DNA of 64,000 nt from Glandiceps talaboti. Its lineage: Eukaryota; Hemichordata; Enteropneusta; Spengelidae. Positions 12,201 to 22,213 of the stretch are shown here, piece after piece; the stretch's first letter is position 1, and each line of letters starts with the position of its first letter. The position numbers and the translations under genes were made by a program. The notes under the pieces were generated by a model. It had not been told where the DNA came from, searched no databases, and was given only the letters and a program-made list of their open reading frames with translations. The stretch covers positions 967,001 through 1,031,000 of the forward strand of contig NC_135558.1 of assembly GCF_964340395.1 (NCBI RefSeq), given 5' to 3'.

Positions 12201-14845
12201 ATAAAATGAAGAGATTTTCATAAGCTTAGCTTATCAGTCTAAGGATAATCCATGATGAAATATATTCAAATCTTCTTTGATACAGATTAATGGATTGTTC
12301 TTCACTGATGTTTTATTTATGTTTTATTTATGTTTTATTTTCTGCAAACAGAATGTGAAATTATTACAGCAGTTTGTGTCGCCACACTCAGGACAAATGT
12401 ACACAGACTTAGCTACAGGTAAGGAAAAACTTACTTTGTGTATAACTACATCATGTATTATAAGGCTGCATCAATTAAATACTTTAATATTATTTTATCT
12501 GTCTCTTTCTTTGTGTTTGTATGTTTTTTATATTTTTATGGGACATCTTGGTGGCCTGAATTAAAGAAATAAAAAAAAATAATTTAAATGCCACATTAAA
12601 TGATCAGGCAAGTATAATTCTGCTAATTATAATTTTGTATTATACATTTTTGTATTATACTGAGTTGCTCTCTTTTAATGACATGTTATTAAATGTGTAC
12701 ACATAGCAATTAATATGATGGCTTTTAGAAGCTGCTTTGATACCATTATCACTCAAGTTGATTTTGTAACAATGTTATTTTCATTTTGTTGAGTGAGTGA
12801 CCACTGATAGGTTTAAGTACTTTTCATTTTTTGTTTTTTTAGGGGTTTGTCAAAGACAATACCAGCGACTACAAAGAGAAATAGAAGAAGCCAGATACCA
12901 GGGTGAGAAGTGAAAACTTTTCAATGAAATCTTCATGATATAGTCAATATGACATATAACTCTTAGATACAGCCATACTTAAAAGGCTGACCTTTGACCC
13001 CCCCCCCCCCCCCCATACAATATGCCCTATATTATGACACTGAAGGGCAGACTATTACAATGGGCTCCATTCGTCTGTAACACATTATTTCTCAGACATG
13101 CGATATCCAATTTCTTTTGGCAAACCTGGTACAAAGGTGACATGTCATATGGGACATATTCACATCAATTTGTTTCGCGACATATATAAATTTGAACGAA
13201 CTGTGTTTGTAGTTAAAAATCAATATTTATGGCATAGATCAATAACTGTAATACATAGAGTCACCATTCAAATGTCTACCCCCAAATTATCAGGTACAAC
13301 CTTTCTTTTGAGACCTTGACCTTTGAACTTGACTTTGATCTTCATGGTCAATTATCAAAATCTAGCCATTTTTTGCCCATCACAGACACTTTGCCATATT
13401 TATTTGTTGCCACTTTTTACTGAATGATGGCCATATTTGGAGTAATAGATCAATATATTACTGCATAACTCACAAACTTCAACACATAGACTCCATTCAA
13501 GTGTCTAACCCCATATTTGGAGTAATAGATCAATATATTACTACATAACTCACAAACTTCAATACTTAGACTCCATTCAAGTGTCTAACTCCATATTTGG
13601 AGTAATAGATCAATATATTACTGCATAACTCACAAACTTCAATACATAGAGAGACTCCATTCAAGTGTCTAACCCCATATTTGGAGTAATAGATCAATAT
13701 ATTACTGCATAACTCACAAACTTCAATACTTAGACTCCATTCAAGTGTCTAACTCCATATTTGGAGTAATAGATCAATATATTACTACATAACTCACAAA
13801 CTTCAATACTTAGACTCCATTCAAGTGTCTAACTCCATATTTGGAGTAATAGATCAATATATTACTGCATAACTCACAAACTTCAATACTTAGACTCCAT
13901 TCAAGTGTCTAACTCCATATTTGGAGTAATAGATCAATATATTACTGCATAACTCACAAACTTCAATACTTAGACTCCATTCAAGTGTCTAACCCCATAT
14001 TTGGAGTAATAGATCAATATATTACTGCATAACTCACAAACTTCAATACTTAGACTCCATTCAAGTGTCTAACCCCATATTTGGAGTAATAGATCAATAT
14101 ATTACTGCATAACTCACAAACTTCAATACATAGAGAGACTCCATTCAAGTGTCTAACCCCATATTTGGAGTAATAGATCAATATATTACTGCATAACTCA
14201 CAAACTTCAATACTTAGACTCCATTCAAGTGTCTAACCCCATATAATCACATGCAAGCTTTCTTGTAAGAAAGTGTCCTTTGACAATGACCTTTGACATT
14301 GACGTTTGACAATGACCTTGCCGTTCTGGGTTAATTATCAAAATGAAGCTATGTTTTGCATATTGCAGACAGTCTGTAGCATTTATGTGTGGCCAATTTC
14401 TTTCAAAATGATGTCTGAAAGTAATGCAGAACAAGAGAAGAAAAGAAATATATAATACATGTACATGCATTACTTTTGGTTCTCACATAACTTTTAACTG
14501 AATGGTGGTATTATTTGTATGTATATTTCTTGTGAATTATTCTACTCACATGATAATTAGATTAAAATTGGTGCATATGATATATAAAGATCTAATTTTG
14601 TGTTTGTCTTTTTTCACAGGGTTATTACCATTTACAAATATATAAAAATCTAATTTTGTGTTTGTTTGTTTGTCTTCTTTCAAAGGGTTATTACCATTTA
14701 CAGATTATATAAAAATCTAATTTTGTGTTTGTTTGTTTGTTTCTCTTCTTTCACAGGGTTACTACCGTTCACAGTTCCACACATTGAGTATGATTATAGC
14801 CAGTATTATGGAGAACAGAGTGAAAAGAATAAAGCCATTCAATAA
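2476..14845 (+). CDS. MRPS18B: mitochondrial small-subunit ribosomal protein S18B (mS40), seven resolved exons
   Basis: Joining 2476-2644, 3232-3308, 4802-4822, 6009-6077, 12352-12418, 12843-12902 and 14757-14845 gives an open frame of 183 codons plus TAA, with every intron GT-AG and every phase consistent. The product is a nuclear-encoded protein of the mitochondrial ribosome small subunit and would act in the mitochondrial matrix. Diagnostic blocks in order are [65 protein letters not shown] and [19 protein letters not shown]. The VWA-YRRNHKG-PPQ and CPICRD blocks mark the S18B paralogue rather than MRPS18A or MRPS18C. The CPIC cysteines and the upstream MCI cysteine are likely metal ligands (family knowledge, not shown here). 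Only about 20 residues follow [11 protein letters not shown], so the long C-terminal tail of vertebrate MRPS18B is missing. The presequence exon is unresolved. Confidence 0.9.
3232..3308 (+). CDS. MRPS18B: MRPS18B exon B
   Basis: The acceptor is CTTTGCCTTAG and the donor is CAG|GTATGT. It encodes [20 protein letters not shown] followed by QIPPQ, the most recognisable S18B signature, and ends in phase 0. The exon is 77 nt. Confidence 0.92.
4802..4822 (+). CDS. MRPS18B: MRPS18B 21-nt microexon
   Basis: A 21-nt exon sits between TTTTTGTCTTCCAG and GTAAGTAT. It encodes KTRKMCI, matching the RTRKTCI-type segment that joins PPQ to the CPIC region in the family. Flanking introns are phase 0 on both sides, so skipping would remove seven residues, including a conserved cysteine, without shifting the frame. 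Confidence 0.85.
5621..5900. repeat. CATA/CA compound microsatellite
   Basis: About 280 bp of CATA tetranucleotides mixed with CA dinucleotides and short GTAC and TGCA variants, inside an MRPS18B intron. Open frames crossing it on both strands are translation artefacts of the tetranucleotide. Confidence 0.97.
6009..6077 (+). CDS. MRPS18B: MRPS18B exon with CPIC motif
   Basis: The acceptor is CAAATTACAG and the donor is AGA|GTAAGT. The 69-nt exon encodes RKNNLCSN, then [15 protein letters not shown], and begins and ends in phase 0. CPICRD is near-identical to the family motif and is probably part of a metal site. Confidence 0.92.
6182..6292. repeat. TG dinucleotide microsatellite
   Basis: About 110 bp of TG repeats with scattered GC interruptions, 105 bp after the CPIC exon. 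Alternating purine-pyrimidine DNA of this type can adopt Z-form; no function is implied. Confidence 0.97.
6293..6920 (+). repeat. degenerate ~125-bp tandem units (left block)
   Basis: Roughly five diverged units each contain variants of GCAACAGCCAAATGATG, GTATATTGCAAAGATAA, GGCAAGTGGATA and a CACCCAGCAACTAATATACA-like segment. A second block of the same units lies at 9120-9450. The 22-bp minisatellite between them appears to be an expansion of one segment of this unit. Confidence 0.75.
6921..7088 (+). repeat. 22-bp minisatellite, left block
   Basis: Tandem copies of a unit close to CCGTCACCCAGCAACTAATA plus TA. The block is interrupted at 7089 by the hAT-like insertion and resumes in register at 8159. 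Confidence 0.92.
7089..8158 (+). mobile_element. non-autonomous hAT-like DNA transposon, 1070 bp
   Basis: The ends are CAGTGTTCTCCCCAGG and, inverted, CAGTGTTCTCCCTAGG: 16-bp terminal inverted repeats with one mismatch. The element is flanked by CCATC on both sides (7084-7088 and 8159-8163), a 5-bp target-site duplication. Removing the element plus one CCATC recreates an uninterrupted 22-bp minisatellite unit, so insertion into the array is clear. The CAGTGTTCTC end resembles hAT termini; hAT usually makes 8-bp duplications, but a 5-bp subgroup is known. No transposase is encoded. An 84-codon frame at 7517-7771 resembles nothing I know. Near the right end CAAGCGTCACGG recurs three times, possibly sub-terminal transposase sites. 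Confidence 0.88.
8159..8800 (+). repeat. 22-bp minisatellite, right block
   Basis: About 29 units of the same 22-bp motif. A shortened variant unit carrying CCAGAAACTACTAGTAATA occurs twice, about 177 bp (8 units) apart, with matching neighbours. This shows a higher-order duplication. Variants differ mainly at CCGTC/CCATC and CAGCAAC/CAGAAAC. Confidence 0.93.
9120..9450 (+). repeat. degenerate ~125-bp tandem units (right block)
   Basis: About two and a half diverged units of the type seen at 6293-6920, with CATTCAAAAAATGAA, CCTATCAACAAGGCCATGC and GCAGCCAAATGGTGGTGTAT segments. Together the two blocks bracket the minisatellite. Confidence 0.7.
9640..10035 (+). repeat. interspersed repeat family B, copy 1
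   Basis: This segment shares ordered blocks with 13080-13430 and 14240-14440: an AACCTGGTACAAAAGTGACA block, ACTCCATTCAAGTGTGTACC, GACCTTTGACCTTGG, ATTATCAAA and a TTGCATAT-AGACACTGTAGCATTT block. No coding capacity is seen. The family is probably a mobile-element derivative of unknown class. Confidence 0.65.
11594..11925 (+). repeat. 41-bp tandem array (8 copies)
   Basis: Eight near-identical units of about 41 bp, containing TTAGTTTTTTAGATAGCGCT followed by TTCCCACATATGCTCAAAGT. The last unit runs directly into the body of interspersed repeat A, so the array looks like amplification of one end of that element. Confidence 0.93.
11926..12140 (+). repeat. interspersed repeat family A, copy 1
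   Basis: The segment contains CAGCAGTCCTTAATATTTGA, ATTGGGAGCATACAATCCAT and TGCAATTTCTG, then a CTACCAGGTCCCCAATTGTA block and CTTGCCCAAGGACTTTAGCC. Diverged partners lie at 16370-16520 and 44940-45180. The minus-strand 76-codon frame across it is not a gene. The class of the parent element is unknown to me. Confidence 0.6.
12352..12418 (+). CDS. MRPS18B: MRPS18B exon with S18 core
   Basis: The acceptor is TTTTCTGCAAACAG and the donor is ACAG|GTAAGG. It encodes [14 protein letters not shown], then QMYTDLAT, the core S18 signature (V-x-L-L-x-Q-F-V). It ends in phase 1. The intron before it (6078-12351, 6.3 kb) is almost wholly repeats. Confidence 0.93.
12843..12902 (+). CDS. MRPS18B: MRPS18B exon, helical S18 segment
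   Basis: The acceptor is TTTGTTTTTTTAG and the donor is CAGG|GTGAGA. It encodes [20 protein letters not shown], the G-(V/L)-C helix of the S18 fold. Start and end are phase 1. Confidence 0.92.
12998..13014. repeat. C homopolymer
   Basis: A run of about 17 C follows CCTTTGA, probably an expansion of the GACCTTTGACC segment of repeat family B. Length is likely to be unreliable in assemblies. Confidence 0.9.
13080..13430 (+). repeat. interspersed repeat family B, copy 2
   Basis: It matches the order of blocks at 9640-10035, including AACCTGGTACAAAGGTGACA, a CATTCAAATGTCTACCCCCA block and GACCTTTGAACTTGACTTTG. It leads directly into the 80-bp array. Confidence 0.65.
13431..14244 (+). repeat. 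80-bp tandem array (~10 copies)
   Basis: About ten highly similar 80-bp units begin CCATATTTGGAGTAATAGAT and end ACTCCATTCAAGTGTCTAAC. Two units carry a 4-bp GAGA insertion, and ACTGCATA/ACTACATA and AACCCC/AACTCC variants alternate between units. The end of the unit is the CATTCAAGTGTCTA block of repeat family B, so the array is an internal amplification of that element. Confidence 0.95.
14245..14440 (+). repeat. interspersed repeat family B, 3' remnant
   Basis: After the array the family B sequence resumes with CTTTCTTGTAAGAAAGTGTC, several CCTTTGACAATGACC-type steps, ATTATCAAAATG and CAGACAGTCTGTAGCATTTA. This confirms that the array lies within one family B copy. Confidence 0.6.
14578..14756 (+). 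repeat. triplicated intron-exon junction with two decoy acceptors
   Basis: A unit of about 65-70 bp (ATAAAAATCTAATTTTGTGT, a GTTTG-rich tract, CTTCTTTCACAGGGTTATTA, CCATTTACA) is present twice upstream of the real last exon of MRPS18B. The decoy acceptors end at 14619 (CAG) and 14695 (AAG). Both are followed by codons for GLLPFT and then an in-frame stop: after two residues in copy 1 (stop 14643-14645) and five in copy 2. The copies have lost the conserved VPHIE continuation. Confidence 0.9.
14757..14845 (+). CDS. MRPS18B: MRPS18B last exon
   Basis: The acceptor TCTTCTTTCACAG is followed by [30 protein letters not shown]-type residues and TAA at 14843-14845. Two upstream partial copies of this junction also exist (see the duplication at 14578-14756). 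Only this copy continues into the conserved VPHIE sequence, so it is taken as the functional one. Confidence 0.9.
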
Positions 14846-15220
14846 CACATTACACCCAAGATGTTTTCAGAAGATAAAATTAGAATTCCCCACCCACACA
14901 TGACATTGCGTGTAAACAACTTATGAAACATTGAAGTACATGTGTAGTTTGTGAGATTTAGTAAGTATTTTGGCCTTTTTAACAAGGTTGTGTATACAAT
15001 GATGTTGGCTATATTTATCCACTGCCCACACGATAGAATGCAAAAACACAGGTACCTGCATTTGTAATCTATTTTGAGATACCATTCACAATTACAGAGG
15101 TGTTATTAAAAGTAAAAACAGACCCAGATACCCTCATTTTTCTCTGTTTTACCATTAAAATTAAACACTTTTTTTGGTTATTTTTATGTCAACAACAATT
15201 TGACATCAAGATAGATATTA

Positions 15221-15226
15221 AATAAA
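15221..15226 (+). terminator. candidate poly(A) signal of MRPS18B
   Basis: An AATAAA lies about 375 nt after the MRPS18B stop codon. It is the first canonical signal noticed downstream. Use of the signal is inferred. Confidence 0.45.
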
Positions 15227-15462
15227 CTATGTGAGAACCAATAAGAATGGTGTTGTTATTTCGAACAGCAGCTTAGCTGGTGTTTGTGTTTTGCTGATAT
15301 CAGTAAATTATTGAATTATGCATGCTAAGAATCTGATTTAAATTAATTCAAGGAGAATGGTTTGTACTAGTATTTCATTGCTTTGAAGGTGAACACTGCT
15401 CCAGGAAATAGAGGCATTTTCATGAACTTTGGGTTCTGGAGAGTCATTTTGTTGTATATTAA

Positions 15463-15815
15463 GTGAAATCATAGGGTGAAACCCACTACTCTATAAAGGC
15501 CTATGGGGAACCCTGATTATTAGGTGAAGTCATAGGGTGGAACTTACTACTCCATAAAGGCCTGAGTGGAACTCTGAGTAGTAGGTGAAATCACTGTATA
15601 AATGCTTGGAAGAGCCCTGATTATTAGGTGAAATCATAGGGTGGAACCTGCTACTCTATGAAGGCCTGGGTGGAACACTCCATAGTTGGTAAAATCATAG
15701 TGTGGAACCCATTACTCTTCTATATAAAGGCCAAGGGAGAACCCTGATTATTACTATTAGGTGAAATCATAGGGTGGAAACCGTTACTACACATAAGTAC
15801 TTGGAAGAGCCTTGA
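15463..15815 (+). repeat. degenerate ~60-bp tandem repeat
   Basis: About six units are built from GGTGAAATCATAGGGTGGAA, a C-C-ACTACTCTATAAAGGCCT-type block and GGAACCCTGATTATTA. They are diverged by 15-25 percent as judged by eye. They lie beyond the candidate poly(A) site of MRPS18B. Confidence 0.85.
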
Positions 15816-15884
15816 CTTAGGTGAAGTAATTCAATAGCTATATCAACATGTCACTGCAGTAGTGTTAATTTGTGTCTATCTTAT

Positions 15885-16045
15885 TTAGGTGAAAGCTCAT
15901 TTTCTGTTGCCATAGGTGAAAACTCATTTTCAGTTGCCATAGGTGAAAACTCATTTTCTGTGCCATAGGTGAAATCATAGGGTGAGTACTCATTTCTCTA
16001 TAAAAGCCTGTGAAGACCCTGTCACTCTCAGGTGAAAATAGGTCA
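15885..16045 (+). repeat. 27-bp tandem repeat fused to a 60-bp unit
   Basis: Three copies of AGGTGAAAACTCATTTTCTG plus TTGCCAT are followed by one more copy of the neighbouring 60-bp unit. The shared AGGTGAAA start suggests both arrays come from the same ancestor. Confidence 0.8.
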
Positions 16046-19000
16046 TTCTCTTGATTATGGGTTTGTAAGATTGTCAATGAAATAAACATTTCATTACAAA
16101 TTTCTTAAACCTATTGCGATAGACAAAAGGATTTCATATTTTTCACAATAAAAAATATAGCCTTTTTTTCTTGAGTGTAAATTGAAGTTTTAGATTCTAA
16201 ATTGGATGATACCGTTAAATCTGTCTGTTTGCCTGTCAGTCCAACTGTACAGCTAGGGGTCTGATACTAGTGATAGTTGTTTGTTTTTTGAAGAGAGTTC
16301 AAGTAAAGAGTGTAGGTATACATTGAACTAACTTAAGACCTTTCAGTTTTAAGTTTGTATACAGTGCTTCCCACACTGTACTCAAAGCGGTTTAAAGCGG
16401 TTTATCCCTGGAACTGACCTAATTGGCACAACAGCACTTTAATACTTCCTCAAATCGACTCTCATTGGGGCATATAATCCATTGCAGGTTCTGTACATAC
16501 GTGCATATAGTATTAAAGCCCTAACTTGACTATCCATATATGTGCTGTCCTTTGAGGTGTGTTGTCTAGCCCTTTTGATCTAAAATGGGATGTTTTTTTC
16601 GAGCTGAATAGTCTAAAATGGGGTCCACACTACATTATTTTCGATTTTGCTTGGCCTAAAAAGTAGTCCATTGTCCTTTACCAAAGCATTAATTGCCCCC
16701 AACATGTTGCCCCCTGAAGGAAAAAATACAAGTGTAAAAAAATTCATTTTGTAATCCACCATTTCCTTAATATAGTACTACTAGTACTACAAGTCTATTT
16801 TGATCTAAAATTTGAGCTTTTAAAAACTTGTAATGGTCTATAAATTGGGTATTGTTTTTTTCTTAAAATGGGGTCTGGACTCTGGAGTTGGTAATATTGG
16901 CTGCACAACCCTACCAGAGCTGACTACTTGTAATGCCGCTAGGATTCAAATATTCACATTGCAACCTTTCGACTGTCCCTGCCTGGAATGTGAATCGGTT
17001 GAAAGTCAGTTCCCCTGTCCCCGCATATTTTGTTATGAAGAGTTTGACTGGTACATACCAAAAGAATTATTAAAGATGTTACCAAATGTTCTTAAGTTAG
17101 TTAAATGTGTAATCTTAAAAAAATAACAACCATCAGACCCACTAGCATGCAATTCACAAACAACCGCCAGACTCCCTAAGATGGAATACACTAGTACTAG
17201 GTCTTCACTCGATGGTAGCTCTCCTTTGTCCTCCCCAACCACTATAGAATACAAACATTTCTGTGTCATAATTTGGCTAATTAAACGCTTCTAGTACTTC
17301 CATTGAAGCTGTGCTTGCAGAATACCCATGAATCTATGTCCGTTTTTAGAAAAGGGCTTCATTTTTAGCATGGGGATTGGTAAACCATTGAGGCAGAATG
17401 ACCAACCACATTTTAGGTGATTCTTAGTCAGATGAAACTCTACTTGAGGAAAAAGGAAATTCGCTGCCTGTGCAGTTTAGTTTGAGATTACATGTACTTT
17501 AAATAGTGCAAGGGAAAAGTAAACAATGAAGTGAGTGGCCTAAATGTTTCTATTGTACGAGATAGGAGACTTCGCTCATATCATTTTTGGCAAAAATTAT
17601 GATGCGCTGTGGCATGGAATATATATATTCCATGGAGTCAGACAAACATGGACTCTCTTTCATACAATCTGTGTCATACTGTTTACAACAACAAATAATC
17701 TAGTCTTTGTCACTCAGATCCTTGCAATAAGGCTATTCTTTACTGTACCAGCAGCACCCTACATGTAGATTAGGTATTACTGCAGCTACAAATAATTCTC
17801 GACAGTTCTTGTATGTCTGTGCAGGCTCTTTTTGGATTGCAAGTTGACTCAATATTGTCCGGCTGTACGCCCTCTATGAGCTGGCTGTACTCACGTGAGA
17901 TATGGTCTAGAGGTCATGGGGTCAAAATCTAATCCATACACTCAAGTCATACAAATAAATAGAAGAAATAGAAGATGAATAATTGTATCAATTTGTTTTA
18001 TTACATAATCCAGACGAGAAATAGACACAAGAACAAGATTTTTGACATCTACGATACATAGATTAAACTACATATGTAACTTATTCAAGACAGAACATTT
18101 ACTCTGTGTGTCCAGAAGTTCATCATTATCAACCATAACATATGACTTAGACATTTTTTAGGATTTCTCTGGACAGAAATATTTTGCCTTAAAAATATAA
18201 TATTTATAAAAACAAATTAGCTATGAGTCAATTTTTTAAGTTTAAGAAGTACGGCATATGTCTTAATATTGTTTGAGTACATAATTCAAAACATTGATGT
18301 CAAATGTCTTTGTGTTGTCAAATGTCTCCATTTTCTGATAAGTTTGCAACTTCTGAAGATTGTGAACTACGACGGCTTCATATGTAAGTACCTCCAAGAA
18401 CTATTTAAGATTGGTGTAATAAATACAATTTACAAGCTCCAATCTTTAAAAAAATGAGCAAAATGAGACGTCTAATTTGAAGAAATATTTTCTTGTTACT
18501 TTTGACGTAATCCACCGTCGTCATAGATACAAACGTTTCTTTTTGCGTCCATATAAACGCTTGCATGGACGTATTAATATAGAATTTCGCTTCGCCATGC
18601 ATATGAAAGCGTAGGAATTCGGGGTCCACCATCTTGGAAATCGTCAAACTTATACTTTCGCATGGAGTTTACACTGTGCAGTATTCGAAGGCCATTTTGG
18701 ATTCTCAGATTGGTAAATTTTAATATTTCTATTCCAAAAAAAATGTATGATGACCCCTGATTTATTTTCTTAAACTGAGATGAGTTTGAGTTTACTTGAA
18801 TAAAATAGTCGCAAATATTTGAAAGCACTAACTTCCGAGGCGCTACTACATGTAATAAACATACATACCACTTATGTCAAATTTGTACATTTCATAAGTT
18901 ACATCAATTTGAACGCAACCTTTTGGGAACACATTGTTTTACAGTTCATAGTTTGACTCTTAGTGTCAGCTGATTGAAATGTACCTTTCAAGGTAGCGTT

Positions 19001-21083
19001 TCAATGGATATTAAATTACTGTTCAGCCACCCTTGTAAAAAATAAATCGAAGAAAGCAAGCAAGATGAATCAAACCGTTAATACAACTTCCTACTGCAAG
19101 GTTTTACAACAGGTTTTGTTTTCGCTCTCTTGAATTTCACCATATTATTCTTTGCATTCTGTAGATGTGTGTAGAATTCGGTGAATATGTTAAGTTCTAA
19201 CATTAAGAACCCAAACAACGGCAGGGTGGAGGAGGGGGGGGCGCTCATGTACACTGGACATAGTTAATTTCTTTATATTATATGATAACCCTGAATTTGG
19301 TGGAGAGTCCCAGTAAAACGAGTACATGCATGTATAATCAACAGTTTGAGTTGTATGATGGCATTATGGGATACATTTACAATGGACCAACACAAAATTA
19401 CATTTATAGTATACTGTGGGCCAACACATTGAATCTATCATTCCTACCAGGGGTCTACCAGCCTATTTACATCTCGATCTGTAATTTTGCAAAAACGGAG
19501 ATCGCGATATAAACACGCTAAGGGTGTCCTTGTGCTTATTGATAGTTCTGCTGAGTACATCTTATGAGTTGACGCCATAGCAACACTTATATTTACATGG
19601 AGGTTCAGCTATGTGTATTCCAGCTGTGGCATTTATTCGTCTATGAACCAAGTTTCTTATGATTTATACGTATCTTGACTAACACAAGCATCACAATAAG
19701 CAGTTTCAAGCATTATTTAGATACAATGACTTAGTATCAACCATAATTTTTTTTACAGGGTAAGAGTTTAATAGTCTTGGAAATTCCTCTACCTGCATGG
19801 TTTTTCATTATGAGTAAACCCCAAGTGAGTCTCGTGATCACACTTCACGTATTTCAAATTGTTAGCAGACACGTAAATTTACTATATACGTCATATCCGA
19901 CTCCGAGAACCTACTTACAATACAAGAGTACGCCATTTCCGGGTTCAAATTCACATCACAAAGTTCCTAAATTCATTTTATAATTGTTTACCCAATCACT
20001 GGTCGAATACTTATATAACAAAAGCAATTGAAATAAAAAGAGTAAACAAATTTTGTAAACAAAAACAAAACAAAATACACATAAAAATGATATATGCGAG
20101 TGCTTTATTCTCGTCGATGACAAAGTTTTGGGCATTTCTAGTACCATGCGAGTTAAGAATGATGTATAAGCATAGTAAATCGCTGCATTGGAATAGCTCA
20201 GTGAAAGGGTAATAAGAAGGTGAAAGGGCATTGTATTTGCATAAACTAAAAAACATAGTCCCTTGCACTACTACGTGTATGATATGGCCTACATTGAACC
20301 AGTGCTCATTACCACCTCAAAGAATTTGTTTTTAAAAAAAATCTAATTTTTAAAATGAGATAAAATAGAATGTCAGTGTCAAATAAATATATAAATATTA
20401 TCAAAAAGGCAAGAATCGAATATTTTTACGGTACAGTAAAATAACTTGCATAACATACTTTAAAACATTCAGTGTTTTTTTTTTAATATTGACTATTAAC
20501 CAATTTTTACATGCTTATAACCGTTTAAAGTTACATTTTGTGAGTGCCATAGATACATGGCTAAAATGATTCCAAAGTGTTCATATTTTCACTGAATATT
20601 CATATTTTTATAGGTGCGCCGAAACAAGGCTCTGATCTATGAAAAGGAATCAGAGCGCCCCCTCCACCTGAACACCTCGCCCCCATAGCTTCCTCGAGAA
20701 TCTGTTGACCATTAGGGTAAAATTTGCAAATTTCTTGTGAAGGGCACATGTCTTGAGATTTGAGATTTGAAACAAAGTGCGCTACACTGTCAAATTCTCC
20801 TATAACACTGTCATTTCATTGGTGACAATTAGATGGTATACACGAAACCCATATCCTGGAAATTCAAGTTGTTTACTCCAGTACCAGCACAATTTGAGAT
20901 GCGCTACGATGGCAACATTTCGAATCAATACTTCAATAGTTCACCACGCATTTGTTTACATGGAAAAGGCAATGAATGACTCATCCAATGAACAACACTC
21001 ATTCAATCACGTGATCATTTTCCTGACACTGTCATCCCTATGCTATGTACAAACAGATGTTCTGCAACTATAATTTACAAATA
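16046..21083. other. intergenic spacer between MRPS18B and the Lhx gene
   Basis: No convincing exon is seen on either strand; the short open frames lack family similarity, codon bias and splice context. A diverged family A repeat lies at 16370-16520. The rest is AT-rich apparently unique sequence with short homopolymers. The end of the Lhx 3' untranslated region lies at its right border. Confidence 0.6.
16370..16520 (+). repeat. interspersed repeat family A, diverged copy 2
   Basis: It shares CACAACAGCACTTTAATACT, ATTGGGGCATATAATCCATT and GCAGGTTCTG with the copy at 11926-12140, in the same order. It is shorter and more decayed. Confidence 0.5.
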
Positions 21084-21097
21084 GCAACTTGGATTGA

Positions 21098-21103
21098 TTT
21101 ATT
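21098..21103 (-). terminator. candidate poly(A) signal of the Lhx gene
   Basis: On the minus strand AATAAA lies about 280 nt after the Lhx stop codon. It is the first canonical signal noticed in the 3' flank. Use is inferred. Confidence 0.4.
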
Positions 21104-21383
21104 TTAGGGTTAAAACATGCTTAGCTTTTTTTGGCAAGATTTGTGCTTTGTGAGTACAAACATCACTTGAATGATCGTCTTTGTCGCAAGATGTTCTGTT
21201 GTATTTGTTAGACTGTTGCCAGGATACATGTGTTTATAAATAGTCTAATACCTATAGCAACGAAGACTTTTGAAGACAGTTTTATCGAATCAATTCCCTG
21301 GAAAGTTGCAGTCTCGTTTTCACAGATTAACCACTATTTTCGTTTTCAAAATCTTGGTAAAATTTAATAAATGGAATTGTCTT

Positions 21384-21698
21384 TCACATGTCTGTTTTGA
21401 ACATGTCCGAAATGCTCGGCGTTTCTGAGTCGTGTAGAGAGTCTATGTCCATGCCACAACTCACTGGTGGAGATGCTGTCATATCACCCATGGTTCCGCT
21501 GCCAGGGGGTGTCACAGCCGTTAAATCCGACATACTGCCAGTTCCCGGTGTGCTATCACTTAGGTCAGTTAGCGTTGTACCTGAGTCCCCTGTAACTGTT
21601 GTGTTGTTGTTGTTACCGTCTCCTAACTGTCCTGATGACGGGTCTTTGGATTTTGACAAACTACGTCGATACTTTGCCCGGGCATTTTGAAACCATAC
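21384..21698 (-). CDS. Lhx2/9: Lhx2/9 last coding exon: recognition helix and C-terminus
   Basis: The acceptor is ATATTTTGCAG. The exon begins VWFQNARAKYRRSLSKSKD, the third helix with Gln50 and Asn51, then a Ser/Thr/Pro/Gly-rich tail containing TTLTDLSDSTPG and ending MFKTDM. The stop is at 21384-21386. The tail is low-complexity apart from the TLTDL motif shared with vertebrate Lhx2/9. Confidence 0.96.
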   Translation of the reverse strand, partial: VWFQNARAKYRRSLSKSKDPSSGQLGDGNNNNTTVTGDSGTTLTDLSDSTPGTGSMSDLTAVTPPGSGTMGDMTASPPVSCGMDIDSLHDSETPSISDMFKTDM

Positions 21699-21914
21699 CT
21701 GCAAAATATTAGATAAAACGTTGTAGTTATAATGGTAATCGTCTGAACTGATACTCTAGACACTTGTAATACAGAATTCATTAAGAAATCGGGGAAAGTA
21801 ACATCGTTTGAAGTAGCGAGTAGTTCAATTATAGCGTCTCGCGAAGAGTCTTTAATTTAGAAATACATGACAGTTAACACAGACAGACATACATACATAC
21901 ATACATACATACAT

Positions 21915-21967
<53 letters not shown>

Positions 21968-22145
21968 AGTACGTACGTACGGATGGATGGGCGGACAAAC
22001 ATACATACATACATACATACATACATACATACATACATACATACATACATACATGTACATACATACATACATACATACATACATACATACATACATACGT
22101 ACGTACGTACGTACGTACGTACGTACGTACGTACACACGCACACA

Positions 22146-22176
<31 letters not shown>

Positions 22177-22181
22177 GCGCA

Positions 22182-22213
<32 letters not shown>

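Noticed and set aside
11594-14244. Regularly spaced repeats considered as a CRISPR-like array
   Set aside because: The units are contiguous tandem repeats without unique spacers and lie in introns of an animal gene.
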